DNA of 64,000 bases from Mycobacterium sp. KBS0706. GTDB taxonomy: Bacteria; Pseudomonadota; Alphaproteobacteria; DSM-16000; Inquilinaceae. Position 1 is the stretch's first letter, and each line of letters starts with the position of its first letter. Shown here one piece after another: positions 47,477-57,062 of this stretch. The stretch covers positions 1 through 64,000 of the forward strand of contig NZ_VCCH02000028.1 of assembly GCF_005938675.2 (NCBI RefSeq), read 5' to 3'. The position numbers were made by a program, and so were the translations under genes. The notes under the pieces are model-generated. The model was not told where the DNA came from and ran no database searches. It saw only the letters and a list, made by a program, of their open reading frames with translations.

Positions 47477-47914
47477 ATGACTGCTCTAGCCTTGTCGCCC
47501 GAAAGTCGCAGGATGCGGCCGCCGGTTCAGACCTTTGCTGAAGAGGAGGGTCGGCGCCGCCTGACGCCGGCGGCGCTGACGGCGGTTCGCAACCTCGCCG
47601 TGGCGTGGAACGTCACCGTCGATCAGATCGCGGCGCTGCTCGGCGTGTCAACCAGCACCTGGGACCGGATCCGCTCCGGCTCGTGGCAGCAGTCCCTGTC
47701 GCAGGACCAGCTGACTCGAGTGTCTGCCCTGGTCGGGATCTACAAGGGGCTCCATCTGCTGTTCGCAGACGATATGGCCGATCGTTGGCCGCAGCTGCCG
47801 AACTCGGGACCTCTGTTCCAGAACCTGACCCCGGTCGAGACGATGCGGACGGGTGGCATTCCCGTCATGCTCGAAGTCCGCCGGTATGTCGACGCCCTGC
47901 GCGGCGGCCTCTGA
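47477..47914 (+). CDS. Xre/MbcA-type antitoxin of a RES toxin
   Basis: A 145-residue protein. A helix-turn-helix (AVRNLAVAWNVTVDQIAALLGVS, TSTWDRIRSGSW) is followed by SQDQLTRVSALVGIYKGLHLLF and the toxin-binding region (NLTPVETMRTGGIPVMLEVRRYVDALRGG) typical of Xre-MbcA-ParS antitoxins. It binds the RES toxin active site and represses its own promoter. The ATG at 47477 has GAGGTG six bases upstream, inside the palindrome. The RES gene follows after 31 bases. Confidence 0.88.
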   Translation: MTALALSPESRRMRPPVQTFAEEEGRRRLTPAALTAVRNLAVAWNVTVDQIAALLGVSTSTWDRIRSGSWQQSLSQDQLTRVSALVGIYKGLHLLFADDMADRWPQLPNSGPLFQNLTPVETMRTGGIPVMLEVRRYVDALRGGL

Positions 47915-47945
47915 TCCTCCATAGCCGCACCGCGGGAGCTTTTCG

Positions 47946-48641
47946 TTGGCTGATCTGTCCTACCCGGTCGAACGGCTCGCTCTTCAACGAACCGTTCGAC
48001 TGGTCTCCACGGCGCGACTTCGAGATCCTGTCCTTCTAGGCTTGGTCGCAGGCGACCAGCTCGGTGACCTTGAAGAGATCGAGAGTGCGACCAGCGGCCG
48101 TCTGGTCGCCAAGCGGCAAGGCACGGATGGGATCGCTGCGGACGAATTCATCGGCAGTCATCCCCATGCAAACTTCATCAACGCTGCCTTCGCCTACTTC
48201 CGGCCTCGGGCGCTGAACCGCTTCAACGGGCCGGGCCGCGGCGCATGGTACGCCGCTTTCACGACGGAGACCTGCCTGCGCGAGGTGGTTTGGCACATCA
48301 CTCGCGAGCTCGACTATGTGCGGGAGTATCGCGCCGTGGTCGAGTATGCCGAGCTCTTCGCCAGCTTCGCCGGGGAGTTCATCGATCTCCGAGGGGTGAC
48401 GCCGTCGCCGGCGTGCCTCGATCCGGATCCGGAGATCGGATACCCCCACGGGAACGCACTTGCCGATTCCGCTCGCGCCGCGGGCTACAACGGGATCATC
48501 TATCCCTCGGTGCGCGATCCCGAGGGAACTTGCCTCGTCGCCCTCTGGCCGCATGCGGTGCAGTCGGTTGCGCAGGGCGCTGTTTGGCGGGTTTCCTGGT
48601 CGGGAAATCGGGAACCCGATATCAGTCAAGCGACCGCCTAG
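47946..48641 (+). CDS. RES-domain toxin (NAD+ phosphorylase family)
   Basis: A 231-residue RES protein. Conserved pieces: RFNGPGRGAWYAAFTTETCLREVVWH (Arg and Glu of the RES triad), FIDLRGVTPSPACLDPD and AGYNGIIYPSVRDPEG (Ser). RES toxins such as MbcT/ParT degrade or modify NAD+. The TTG start at 47946 is supported by GGGAG seven bases before. Together with the Xre gene it should stabilise the plasmid by killing or stalling cells that lose it. Confidence 0.88.
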   Translation: MADLSYPVERLALQRTVRLVSTARLRDPVLLGLVAGDQLGDLEEIESATSGRLVAKRQGTDGIAADEFIGSHPHANFINAAFAYFRPRALNRFNGPGRGAWYAAFTTETCLREVVWHITRELDYVREYRAVVEYAELFASFAGEFIDLRGVTPSPACLDPDPEIGYPHGNALADSARAAGYNGIIYPSVRDPEGTCLVALWPHAVQSVAQGAVWRVSWSGNREPDISQATA

Positions 48642-48711
48642 GACGCGGCCACGGAGACGCTTTGCCCTACAGAGCTGCCATTCCGGGCACGTAAGCTCCG
48701 CCGGGTAGGGA

Positions 48712-49839
48712 ATGGTCGGCCGGCGATGTTTTGCGAAAATGCGGTGGAACCCTGGTTCGGTGAAGCACCGTTCTCCTGTGGTGATCAGACTGCCCCCAAC
48801 TGCATCTTTGGACAGAATCCCCGGGATCGATGTTCCGCTCTCGCTGGAGCCGATGGAGGCCGAATCCGTGAGCGGGCTGCCGGAGGGCTCGCGCTGGCAG
48901 TATGAGCCGAAATGGGACGGGTTCCGCTGCGTCACCTTCAAGGATGGCGATCGCGTTGAGCTCCAGTCCCGCAATCAGAAGCCGCTCGGCCGCTACTTCC
49001 CCGAGCTTGTCGAGGCTCTGGTCGACCTACCTCTCGACCGGTTCGTGTTTGATGGAGAGATTTTGGCGTTCATCGAAGGTGAACCGACCTTCGAGGTGCT
49101 GCAGCTTCGGCTCCATCCGGCCGCGAGCCGGGTGGCGAAGCTTGCCGAGCAGCAGCCCGCCACCTTCATGGCGTTCGACCTGCTGGCGGGCGAGGATGGA
49201 AAATCGGTCATCTCCCGCACTTTGCGCGAGCGACGTGCTCTCCTCGAGAGCATGTTCGAGGGCATCGACCCTGATCTCGCAAGGGTAATGCTGTCGCCGG
49301 CGACCACAGACCGCGACCTCGCGCTCCGGTGGTTGCGGGAGATCGGGCACGGGCTCGATGGCATCGTCGCGAAGCGGCTCGATCTGCCGTACCAGCCCGG
49401 TGATCGGGCGATGCGAAAGTACAAGCTGTGGACCACCGTCGATTGCGTTATCGCCGGCGTCTACTACAAGCAGCCCGGCCAGCAGCTTGATTCTCTGTTG
49501 TTGGGCCTCTATGACCGCGAAGGGCTGCTCCACTACGTCGGTCGCGTGCGTGTCGGAAAGGCGGATCCGGAAACGGAGCGGCGGATCCGGCCGCTGATCG
49601 GCGGCAGGCTGGCATTCAGCGGTCGCGCGCCAGGCGGACCGAGCCGCTGGTCAGGTCGGGAGCGCAATCCGATACCGGTGAAGCCGAAGCAGGTGGTCGA
49701 GGTATCCGCCGACCACATCACCGACAACCACATGCGCCATGGCGCCCGGCTGCTGCGCTGGCGGGACGACAAACCGCCGAAACGCTGCACCATGGACCAG
49801 ATCGCTGGCGGGCGGAGCGGTGCTCAGGAGGTCTCATGA
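48712..49839 (+). CDS. ligC: ATP-dependent DNA ligase, LigC/LigD type
   Basis: A 375-residue ligase. The nucleotidyltransferase motif I is YEPKWDGFRC (adenylated Lys), with VELQSRNQKPLGRYFPE, FVFDGEILAF, GLDGIVAKRLDLPY and motif V YKLWTTVDCVIAG; the OB domain follows (LDSLLLGLYDREG, LHYVGRVRVG). LigC-type enzymes act in NHEJ and base excision repair. The start is uncertain: in-frame options lie at 48712 (ATG), 48781 (GTG) and 48853 (ATG). It overlaps the next gene by ATGA. Confidence 0.88.
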   Translation: MVGRRCFAKMRWNPGSVKHRSPVVIRLPPTASLDRIPGIDVPLSLEPMEAESVSGLPEGSRWQYEPKWDGFRCVTFKDGDRVELQSRNQKPLGRYFPELVEALVDLPLDRFVFDGEILAFIEGEPTFEVLQLRLHPAASRVAKLAEQQPATFMAFDLLAGEDGKSVISRTLRERRALLESMFEGIDPDLARVMLSPATTDRDLALRWLREIGHGLDGIVAKRLDLPYQPGDRAMRKYKLWTTVDCVIAGVYYKQPGQQLDSLLLGLYDREGLLHYVGRVRVGKADPETERRIRPLIGGRLAFSGRAPGGPSRWSGRERNPIPVKPKQVVEVSADHITDNHMRHGARLLRWRDDKPPKRCTMDQIAGGRSGAQEVS

Positions 49840-50081
49840 GCGACGATGACGGCCTGTGCCCTTGCTTTCCAGTTTGCGGCTGGACGATGGGAACGCTGCC
49901 GGAGCGGGGCTGCCTGGTCCAGATCCGGTACCTGCCGGCGCCGATCTCCTCGAACGAAGTCGCCCTGACCATCCCGCTCGCGCTCACCGCCGAACAGGCG
50001 CGGGACCTTTCGAACCACCTCGCCTGGCTGGCCAATGAGGCGGAAGGCCGGACCGATCCGATGCCACTGACGAGGCAATAG
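49836..50081 (+). CDS. Unknown small protein after ligC
   Basis: An 81-residue protein coupled to ligC (ATGA). It has a Cys-rich start (DGLCPCFPVCGWTMG) and a middle VALTIPLALTAEQARDLSNHLAWLANEAEG. Close association with a ligase suggests a shared task, but no family is recognised. Confidence 0.5.
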   Translation: MSDDDGLCPCFPVCGWTMGTLPERGCLVQIRYLPAPISSNEVALTIPLALTAEQARDLSNHLAWLANEAEGRTDPMPLTRQ

Positions 50082-50157
50082 CGTTGCCCGACAGGAAATG
50101 CGGCCTGGGAACCATCATTCGCTGCGCTCCGTCATTCATGGCGTGGAGGTAACAGCC

Positions 50158-50340
50158 ATGAGCAAGCGAGAACTGATCGATACCGGCACCGACAAACGCT
50201 ACGTCCGCCGCGACGAGAAGGGCCGGTTCAAGGAGTCCGACGACGTCGAGCGATCCCTGTCACAGGACGTTCGGAAGAAGGCGAAAACCCCCGCGAAACC
50301 GGGCCAGGGCGACCGCGGCGATCGTCGGCCTTCCAAGTAG
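50158..50340 (+). CDS. Small basic protein, copy 2 of a duplicated family
   Basis: A 60-residue protein nearly identical to 44664-44846 ([33 protein letters not shown]). A GGAGG ribosome site lies eight bases before the ATG at 50158. It ends seven bases before the ligD start, so it is probably transcribed with ligD. A DNA-binding or DNA-repair role is plausible from charge and neighbours only. Confidence 0.75.
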   Translation: MSKRELIDTGTDKRYVRRDEKGRFKESDDVERSLSQDVRKKAKTPAKPGQGDRGDRRPSK

Positions 50341-50347
50341 CCCCCCG

Positions 50348-53005
50348 ATGTCGAAGGCGAAGCTCGCACCCTATCGAGCCAAGCGCGATTTCAGAAAGAC
50401 GGCGGAGCCGAGCGGCAACGTCGCGATCGCGCCCTCGGACCGGCTGCGCTTCGTCGTCCAGAAGCATGCGGCGACGAGGCTGCACTACGATCTCCGCCTC
50501 GAACTCGATGGCGTGTTCAAGTCGTGGGCGGTGACCAAGGGGCCGTCGCGGGATCCAGACCAGAAGCATCTCGCGGTCGAGGTTGAAGACCACCCGCTCG
50601 ACTATGGCGACTTCGAAGGCACGATTCCGAAGGGCCAATACGGCGGCGGAACGGTACAGCTCTGGGACCGCGGCTACTGGCACCCGACCGGGAGGGCGTC
50701 GGCGCGCCAGGCGCTCGCCAAAGGCGAGCTCAGGTTCACGCTCGAGGGCCAGCACCTGAAGGGCGGATGGATCCTCGTCCGGTTGAAGGGGGAGCGCTAC
50801 GGCGGCAAAAAGACGAACTGGCTGGTGATCAAGCACCGCGACGAGTACGCGGTCGAGGGCGACGACGCGTCCCAGCGGCCGGACAAGTCGGTTGCTTCGG
50901 GCCGGTCGATGGCGGCGATCGCTGCCGGCCGGGGCCGCGGTCCCCGCCCCTTCATGATGGCAACCGGCGCCGCGGCGCCGGCCGACGCTGTCTGGGATTC
51001 GAAGGCCAGAAAGGCGGATCGGGCGGCGGCCACCGCGCCGTCGGCACGGGCAAAACGCCGGCGCGCAGCGCCGCCTGAAATGCCCGATTTCATCGCCCCG
51101 CAGCTCTGTCTGTCGGTCAGCCGGCCGCCGACCGGCGATGGATGGGCGCATGAGATCAAGTTCGACGGCTATCGCCTCCAGCTGCGCGTGCAAGATGGTG
51201 AGGCCGCCCTGCGCACCCGGAAAGGGCTGGATTGGACGCGCAAATTCCAGGCGATCGCCGAGGCGGCCGAGCAAATCCCGGACTGCATCATCGACGGCGA
51301 GGCTGTGGCGCTGGACGAGAACGGCGCACCGGACTTCGCGGCGCTGCAAGCGGCCCTGTCCGATGGCAGGTCTGAGGACCTCGTCTTCTTCGCCTTCGAC
51401 CTGCTGTTCCATGGGAGCGAGGATCTCCGCCTTCGGCCCCTCTCCGAGCGGAAGCAAGCCCTGAAGGTCCTGCTGGAACAGGAGGGTCAGGGAGTCGCGA
51501 CCCACATCCGATACAGCGAGCATTTCGAGGAGGCAGGCGACGCGGTTCTCAAATCGGCGTGCCGCCTGTCGCTCGAAGGCATCATCTCGAAAAGGCTCGA
51601 CGCACCCTACCAGTCGAGACGATCGGACAGCTGGACCAAGGCCAAATGCCGCGGCGGCCAGGAGGTCGTGATCGGCGGCTGGACGACGACCGGGAAGCGC
51701 TTCCGATCGCTGCTGGTCGGTGTCCGACGAGGCGACCATCTCGTCTATGCCGGCCGGGTCGGCACGGGCTTCGGCGAGGCTGTCGTGTCGAAACTGCTGC
51801 CTCGGCTGAAGAAGGCCGCGTCCGACACGTCGCCATTCAGCGGAATCGGGGCGCCACGCAAGGACGCCTCGACGCATTGGGTTCGCCCCGAGCTGGTTGC
51901 CGAGGTCGAGTTCGCCGGCTGGACCGGATCCGGCATGGTGCGCCAGGCCTCCTTCAAAGGGATCCGGGAGGACAAGCCGGCAGCGGAGGTGCGGGCGGAG
52001 GAGCCGGCGCCCGCAGAGGAGACGGAGCTGGCCCAGCCCGCACCCGATGGCCGTGCGAAATCCGCGCGGCCACAGCGAAGCGGCCGAGCGGAGGTGATGG
52101 GCGTTCCGATCAGCCATCCGGACAAGGCCATGTGGCCCGATGCCGGCGATGGCAAGCCGGGGACCAAGCTCGACCTGGCGGAATATCTTGCGGCGGTCGG
52201 TCCCTGGATGATCGGCCACATCAAGGGCCGGCCCTGCTCGATCGTTCGCGCTCCCGACGGCATTGATGGGGAGCAACACTTCTTCCAGCGGCATGCGATG
52301 CCAGGGACGTCGAGCCTGCTGACGCTGGCCAGGGTGTCCGGCGACCGGAAGCCGTATCTAAAGATCGACCGCGTCGAGGGGCTCGCCGCGATCGCACAGG
52401 TTGCCGGCCTCGAGCTCCACCCATGGAACTGTCAGCCCGGGGTTCCTGATCAGCCGGGCCGGCTCGTCTTCGACCTCGACCCCGGGCCGGAGGTCGAGTT
52501 TGCGATAGTGGTGGAGGCCGCACGCGAGATGCGGGACCGGCTCGAGGCGCTGGGCCTCGTCAGCTTCTGCAAGACGACCGGCGGCAAGGGTCTCCATGTG
52601 GTCACGCCGTTGGCCAATCGGCGGCGCGGGAAGGCTGTCACCTGGCCGGAGGCGAAGGGTTTTGCCCAGGCCGTTTGCCGCGAAATGGCTGGGGACCAGC
52701 CGGACCGCTATCTCATCAACATGGCGAAGAACCGGCGCACCGGCCGGATTTTTCTCGACTACCTGCGCAACGACCGGATGTCGACGGCCGTCGCCCCGCT
52801 GTCGCCGCGCGCCCGTCCGGGCGCGACGGTATCGATGCCGCTGACCTGGTCTCAGGTCAGATGGGATCTGGATCCGAAGCGGTTCACGATCCGAACCGTA
52901 CCCGGTCTTCTGTCGAAGACCACGGCCTGGGATGGGTATTGCGACGCCGAGCGCTCGATCGCGGATGCCATCAACCGCCTCAGCAGCATGAGGGCGGCCG
53001 CATGA
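50348..53005 (+). CDS. ligD: Multifunctional DNA ligase D (NHEJ)
   Basis: An 885-residue protein with the domain order phosphoesterase, ligase, polymerase. The phosphoesterase holds [21 protein letters not shown] and [15 protein letters not shown]. The ligase motif I is [11 protein letters not shown] (adenylated Lys). The polymerase/primase domain has [19 protein letters not shown] (catalytic DxD) and [16 protein letters not shown]. LigD with Ku performs non-homologous end joining. No ku gene is in the window; it must lie elsewhere or the host supplies it. The ligD start follows the duplicated small gene by seven bases. Confidence 0.95.
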   Translation: MSKAKLAPYRAKRDFRKTAEPSGNVAIAPSDRLRFVVQKHAATRLHYDLRLELDGVFKSWAVTKGPSRDPDQKHLAVEVEDHPLDYGDFEGTIPKGQYGGGTVQLWDRGYWHPTGRASARQALAKGELRFTLEGQHLKGGWILVRLKGERYGGKKTNWLVIKHRDEYAVEGDDASQRPDKSVASGRSMAAIAAGRGRGPRPFMMATGAAAPADAVWDSKARKADRAAATAPSARAKRRRAAPPEMPDFIAPQLCLSVSRPPTGDGWAHEIKFDGYRLQLRVQDGEAALRTRKGLDWTRKFQAIAEAAEQIPDCIIDGEAVALDENGAPDFAALQAALSDGRSEDLVFFAFDLLFHGSEDLRLRPLSERKQALKVLLEQEGQGVATHIRYSEHFEEAGDAVLKSACRLSLEGIISKRLDAPYQSRRSDSWTKAKCRGGQEVVIGGWTTTGKRFRSLLVGVRRGDHLVYAGRVGTGFGEAVVSKLLPRLKKAASDTSPFSGIGAPRKDASTHWVRPELVAEVEFAGWTGSGMVRQASFKGIREDKPAAEVRAEEPAPAEETELAQPAPDGRAKSARPQRSGRAEVMGVPISHPDKAMWPDAGDGKPGTKLDLAEYLAAVGPWMIGHIKGRPCSIVRAPDGIDGEQHFFQRHAMPGTSSLLTLARVSGDRKPYLKIDRVEGLAAIAQVAGLELHPWNCQPGVPDQPGRLVFDLDPGPEVEFAIVVEAAREMRDRLEALGLVSFCKTTGGKGLHVVTPLANRRRGKAVTWPEAKGFAQAVCREMAGDQPDRYLINMAKNRRTGRIFLDYLRNDRMSTAVAPLSPRARPGATVSMPLTWSQVRWDLDPKRFTIRTVPGLLSKTTAWDGYCDAERSIADAINRLSSMRAAA

Positions 53006-53071
53006 AGCGCGCGTCCGCTCGGCCCGGGCATCGCTTCCCGCGACCCGAGACTGGCGGTCCCGGGGGATAGC

Positions 53072-53293
53072 GTGGCAGCACGTTTTCGGCTTGGTGATCG
53101 TGTGCGCTTGCGATCCGAGGTCGCTATCGGAAGCCTCTGGGCGTACAGGGGGGCCGTCGGGATTGTGATCGATACGGTCGAGCTTCCGGGCTCCATCCAC
53201 CGCGTAACGGTGAATTTCACGCTCAAGTATCTGAAGAACCTCGAAGATCAAAACGAAGCGATGTTCGAATTGATAGCGCGGGGCACATCCTGA
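53072..53293 (+). CDS. Small SH3/KOW-like protein
   Basis: A 73-residue protein from GTG 53072: FRLGDRVRLRSEVA, AYRGAVGIVIDTVELPG, IHRVTVNFTLKYLKNL. The strand pattern resembles small SH3/KOW barrels. It lies 66 bases after ligD and converges with the kinase gene; its role is unknown. Confidence 0.5.
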   Translation: MAARFRLGDRVRLRSEVAIGSLWAYRGAVGIVIDTVELPGSIHRVTVNFTLKYLKNLEDQNEAMFELIARGTS

Positions 53294-53302
53294 TCATCTT
53301 GA

Positions 53303-54733
53303 TCATGCTGCAGATTCCCCGGGGTTGAGTTCGGCAATGGGAAAGGTCAGCGTCATGACGAGACCCTCTCGAGGCCACTGCCTTTCTACAGCACCCTTCA
53401 ACTGCGCCTTTACCGTACCGTCGATGAGCCTGGTGCCGAAGCCGTCTGTACGGGACGACGGCGAGAGCTCCGGCCCGCCGCGCTCGATCCAACTCAAGCG
53501 GACCGTAGATTCGTCCATGTCGAGCGAGATCTCGATCTTTCCATCGCAGGTCGAGAGCGCGCCGTACTTTGCAGCGTTTGTGGCGAGCTCGTGGAAGGTG
53601 AGAGCCAGCGGCGTGATGGCGTTACCAGATACCGGGACCTCTGGACCGATGAGGGAAATACGCGCTCCGGCCGAATCTTCGAAGGGCGAGACAATCGTTT
53701 GAACAAGCGCCTGAACGGTTGTCGGCGTTGGGAGACGGTCCCGCGTGAGGTCGGTAAGAGTCAGCTCGTGAGCGCGAGACAGGGCTCGGAGCCGGCTCTG
53801 GACCGCGGTGATCAGCTCCTGTGCTGAACCGCCCGACCTGCCGCTCAGGGAGACAATGGCGCTCGACAGGGCGAAGAGGTTTTTGACCCTGTGGCTCATC
53901 TCATGAAGGAGAAGTTCCTGTCGTTCCTGCGCTCGCCTCTGCTCGGTGATGTCGCGAATGATCGTTGATGCCCCGATGATCTTGCCACCGGAGTCCTTGA
54001 GGGGTGACACGGACCAGGAGACTTCGACCAAACTACCGTCTTTCCGGCGCCGGAGCGTCTCGAAATGATCAGTCCTCTCGCCAGCGCGGATTCGTGCGAG
54101 GAACCCGATCTCTTCGTCCCTTCGGTCTTTGGGAACCAGGAGAGTCAGTGGCCGGCCGATGACCTCCTCGGCGGAATATCCGAAAAGCCGTTCGGCTGCG
54201 GCGTTCCAGCTCCTGATTATCCCGTCGAGGTCTTTCGACAGGATGGCGTCGTCCGAGGATTCCACGATCGCTGCGAGCCGCATGGCGGCCTGCTCGGATG
54301 CGTGTCTCTCTGTGACGTCGATCATGATGTTCACTGCGCCGCTCAGGGCCCCTGCGGCGTTGAACAGCGGAGTCGGATACGCGATCACATGCACGGTGCT
54401 GCCGTCAGGACGCTCGACAATAATGGCCTCGCCGGCGATAGACCGCCGTTCCCGAAGCGCGCGGGCAGTCGGCGCTTCGTCGTGAGAAATTGGATTGCCG
54501 TCGGGCGAGAGCAGCTTATGCGCCGCATTGAACCGCGCTTCGCCGATCGTGGGCCGGCTGCCCCAGACCGTTATCGCGGCCTCGTTGAAAAAGGTGATCC
54601 ACCCCGCGGCATCGGTCATATAGACCGCAACAGGAAGTGTCCGCAGAAGTTCTTGCCATTGCAGCTCGGTGGCGAGGTTTGTCAACCTCAGCCGCGTACT
54701 TGGCCCGGGCGCCGTTGCCTCTGATCCATTCAT
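53303..54733 (-). CDS. HWE-family PAS histidine kinase
   Basis: A 476-residue soluble sensor kinase. Two PAS domains (VAVYMTDAAGWITFFNEAAI, about 30-140; AILSKDLDGIIRSWNAAAERLFGYSAEEVIG, about 160-280) are followed by the HWE dimerisation/phosphoacceptor region LLLHEMSHRVKNLFALS (His) and an ATPase with LTFHELATNAAKYGALS and VRLSWIERGGP (the His and W-x-E that name the family), FGTRLIDG at the end. The start ATG 54733 drops 22 poorly coding codons. A response regulator gene lies 128 bases upstream on the same strand. Confidence 0.88.
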   Translation of the reverse strand: MNGSEATAPGPSTRLRLTNLATELQWQELLRTLPVAVYMTDAAGWITFFNEAAITVWGSRPTIGEARFNAAHKLLSPDGNPISHDEAPTARALRERRSIAGEAIIVERPDGSTVHVIAYPTPLFNAAGALSGAVNIMIDVTERHASEQAAMRLAAIVESSDDAILSKDLDGIIRSWNAAAERLFGYSAEEVIGRPLTLLVPKDRRDEEIGFLARIRAGERTDHFETLRRRKDGSLVEVSWSVSPLKDSGGKIIGASTIIRDITEQRRAQERQELLLHEMSHRVKNLFALSSAIVSLSGRSGGSAQELITAVQSRLRALSRAHELTLTDLTRDRLPTPTTVQALVQTIVSPFEDSAGARISLIGPEVPVSGNAITPLALTFHELATNAAKYGALSTCDGKIEISLDMDESTVRLSWIERGGPELSPSSRTDGFGTRLIDGTVKAQLKGAVERQWPREGLVMTLTFPIAELNPGESAA

Positions 54734-54861
54734 CGAAGAAGCCTGCGCCTGCGCCGCCCAACGACAGTTGCCGTAACGCCTTGAGACGTACGATACCACG
54801 ATCCTGAATGGTTAAAAGGCCGCACGTTTGGAGTGCCTGCCCCCTAGGGACATGCGCGGCT

Positions 54862-55224
54862 TTACAGGAAGGAGCGCAGGACAGCTTCGATTTGATGGGG
54901 CTGGAACGGCTTGGCCACGACGGGACGGTCAGCGTGGGAGGGCGCGATTTGGTTTCGCGGTTTAGAGGTCACGAATGCGAAGGGGACCTGCCGATTTTGA
55001 AGAATGTGGGCAACGGGATAGACCTCGATTCCCGGAGCGAGTTCCACGTCCAGCAGGGCGGCGTACAACTCTTCCGTCTCGGCAGCTGCCAGAGCAGCCC
55101 TCAGGTCTCCTAACGGGCCGACAACCTCGAAACCTGCACCTGAAACAATTGCTTCAATTTGGGCTGCAACCATCCACTCATCCTCAACAACGAGGACGCG
55201 CCGCCTATCATTCGAGCTGGTCAT
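54862..55224 (-). CDS. Single-domain response regulator
   Basis: A 120-residue receiver domain alone: VLVVEDEWMVAAQIEAI (acidic pocket), ELYAALLDVEL (phosphoacceptor Asp) and RPVVAKPFQPHQ (switch Lys). No output domain is attached. It precedes the HWE kinase gene and is likely its partner, passing phosphate or sequestering. The start is ATG 55224; the open frame extends upstream without coding character. A palindrome GAGGTAGGTACCTC lies upstream at 55281-55294. Confidence 0.85.
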   Translation of the reverse strand: MTSSNDRRRVLVVEDEWMVAAQIEAIVSGAGFEVVGPLGDLRAALAAAETEELYAALLDVELAPGIEVYPVAHILQNRQVPFAFVTSKPRNQIAPSHADRPVVAKPFQPHQIEAVLRSFL

Positions 55225-55430
55225 GCCGGTCTCCGCGAACCGCTCTCCCGGACAATGGACTGGGCGGTGCTTTGGTCGCCGAGGTAGGTACCTCAAATGA
55301 AATAATTTTGAACCCCATTGATGGCCGTTCGCAAAGCGTTCGAGCCCAGGCGACATTCATCGCCACCGGATCCAAGATGGCTGGCGGCCCCGCGATCCGA
55401 GGCCGCCCTTGGTACGTGCGCCTGCAGACT

Positions 55431-55940
55431 TCAGGCGCTCGCCGCTTTTGCCACTGCCGGCTTGCGGGGGCGCGACGCCTTGGTCGGCGCCAATGGCGCA
55501 GGAGCCACGGCCGGCTCGGTGCGCCGAGTACCGAGGCCGATCGTCTTCGCCAGCGTGCTGCGCTGCTGGGCATAGTTGGGAGCGACCATTGGATAGTCCG
55601 CCGGCAGACCCCAGCGCTGGCGATACTCGTCCGGCGTCATGTTGTAGGCGGACGTCAGATGACGCTTCAGCATCTTCAGCTTCTTGCCGTCCTCGAGGCA
55701 GATCAGGAAGTCGGGCGTGATCGACTTGCGGATGGACACCGCCGGCTCCGGCCGAGCCGGCGCGGTTGACTCCGCTGCCTTCCCCAAGCCGCTGAGAGCG
55801 CCATAGACCTGCGCGATCAGCGCCGGGAGGTCCCCCTGGGCCACGTTGTTGTGTCCGACGTGGGCCGAAACGATCTGGACGGTAAGGCGGCGCGTCTCAT
55901 CCGCCGTGGACTGAGGAGATGCCGAGCCAACTTCGCTCAT
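55431..55940 (-). CDS. MucR/Ros-type zinc-finger transcription regulator
   Basis: A 169-residue protein. The MucR domain reads SITPDFLICLEDGKKLKMLKRHL followed by YNMTPDEYRQRWGLPADYPMVAPNYAQQRS, with the Cys and His residues of the single zinc finger (the CLED variant is usual in MucR). The C-terminus is basic (TKASRPRKPAVAKAASA). The ATG at 55940 has GGAG seven bases upstream. MucR proteins are global repressors binding A/T-rich DNA, suitable to silence foreign DNA such as the A/T-rich FIST region; that is inference. Confidence 0.88.
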   Translation of the reverse strand: MSEVGSASPQSTADETRRLTVQIVSAHVGHNNVAQGDLPALIAQVYGALSGLGKAAESTAPARPEPAVSIRKSITPDFLICLEDGKKLKMLKRHLTSAYNMTPDEYRQRWGLPADYPMVAPNYAQQRSTLAKTIGLGTRRTEPAVAPAPLAPTKASRPRKPAVAKAASA

Positions 55941-56196
55941 CAAATTACTCCGGTAGGTTCGCGAAAATGCAGCATTACAAATCCGCGGGTTAGCACCGAC
56001 CAACTATAATCAAGGCTTCGAAGTTGCAACAGCCTTGTTCTTTGCTTCGCAGCATTTCATGGGGCCTCAAATCCAGATAGGCGACCGGACCTTTGATGCG
56101 CTCCGGCCGGAAGAAATTCGGGTCCGCCGGAAGCTTACGGCTTACGAAGATCCCAGCATCGGTGACAATCTAGCCTCTGTGCCCATATGAATCGCC

Positions 56197-56889
56197 ATGG
56201 CTTCGTCCGACAGCACGACATCGGAGCATCTGGCCGCACTTGTCCGTCTTCAGGCGGAGAGGGCCCGCGCCAACGGCCACAAGCCGGGCCAGATGGTCGA
56301 GGGCGCGGAGATCATCGTGATCCGGCGGAATCCCGAGAGCGGCCGGAGGGAGTACGGCCTCCTCAAATGGGGTTTTGTGCCCCATTGGGCGCCGGATATG
56401 TCCCGACCGCACCTTCACGCCCGAGCCGAGACCGTCGCCGAGCTCAAGGTGTTCGCCCAGGCCTTTCGCCGACGTCGCTGCGTCATCTCGACGGACTTCT
56501 TCGTCCAGCGCCGGACGATCGGCCAACCCGAGGGGCGCCAATTCGCCATCGGCATGGCGGACGGATCCAGCATGTTTGTCGCAGGCATCTGGGAAGGCTG
56601 GAACGAGAAGGGGAGCGACACCTCGATCCGTACCTTCGCCACGATCACGGTGCCGGCGAATGCGGTCGTCGCGGAGATCCATGATCGAATGCCGGCTATC
56701 CTGACCAAGGAGCAGCTGCCGTTTTGGTTCGGCGATGTTGAGATGCCGCTCACCGAGGTCCAAGGGATGCTCCGCCCGTATCCGGCCGAGGGCATGATTC
56801 GCTGGCCAGCGAAATCCCCGCGCCCGGCCGGAGCTGCGGAGGAGCAGCAGCCGGACGCCGAGCCTGACCTGTTCGGGCCGCAGCCATGA
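56197..56889 (+). CDS. Divergent SRAP-family protein lacking catalytic residues
   Basis: A 230-residue protein of the SOS-response-associated peptidase (SRAP/YedK/HMCES) fold: LLKWGFVPHWAPD, HLHARAETVAELKVFAQAF, RRRRCVISTDFF, FVAGIWEGW, ATITVPANAVVAEIHDRMPAIL. True SRAPs begin MCGR, cross-linking Cys2 to abasic sites. This one lacks that start (an in-frame TGA at 56188 blocks extension), has His for the Asn of NARAET and lacks the Glu of YEW; only the late His (IHDRMP) remains. It is probably a non-enzymatic DNA-binding relative. It ends 173 bases before the LexA-controlled operon. Confidence 0.75.
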   Translation: MASSDSTTSEHLAALVRLQAERARANGHKPGQMVEGAEIIVIRRNPESGRREYGLLKWGFVPHWAPDMSRPHLHARAETVAELKVFAQAFRRRRCVISTDFFVQRRTIGQPEGRQFAIGMADGSSMFVAGIWEGWNEKGSDTSIRTFATITVPANAVVAEIHDRMPAILTKEQLPFWFGDVEMPLTEVQGMLRPYPAEGMIRWPAKSPRPAGAAEEQQPDAEPDLFGPQP

Positions 56890-56982
56890 GCGCTCTACCT
56901 GCGCCCCAGATCTTGTGGACCTCAGTTAGGCAGGTACACCATCTGTAGCATTTTACGAATCGACTCGACTCCGAGCAGATTT

Positions 56983-57014
56983 GTTCTATTTTTGTTCCTG
57001 TTCACCTCTCGTTC
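56983..57014. promoter_or_regulatory. Tandem LexA boxes (GTTC-N7-GTTC twice)
   Basis: GTTC at 56983-56986 and 56994-56997 with seven bases between, and GTTC at 57000-57003 and 57011-57014 with seven between: two exact copies of the alphaproteobacterial LexA box, two bases apart. They lie 49 bases before the ATG at 57063, the first gene of the operon that includes imuA, imuB and dnaE2. This strongly predicts SOS induction of the whole row. Confidence 0.85.
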
Positions 57015-57062
57015 CCTCACCGCCACCGGAAACTCCTCTGGTGGCTGCCCTGGAGGTCTGAC

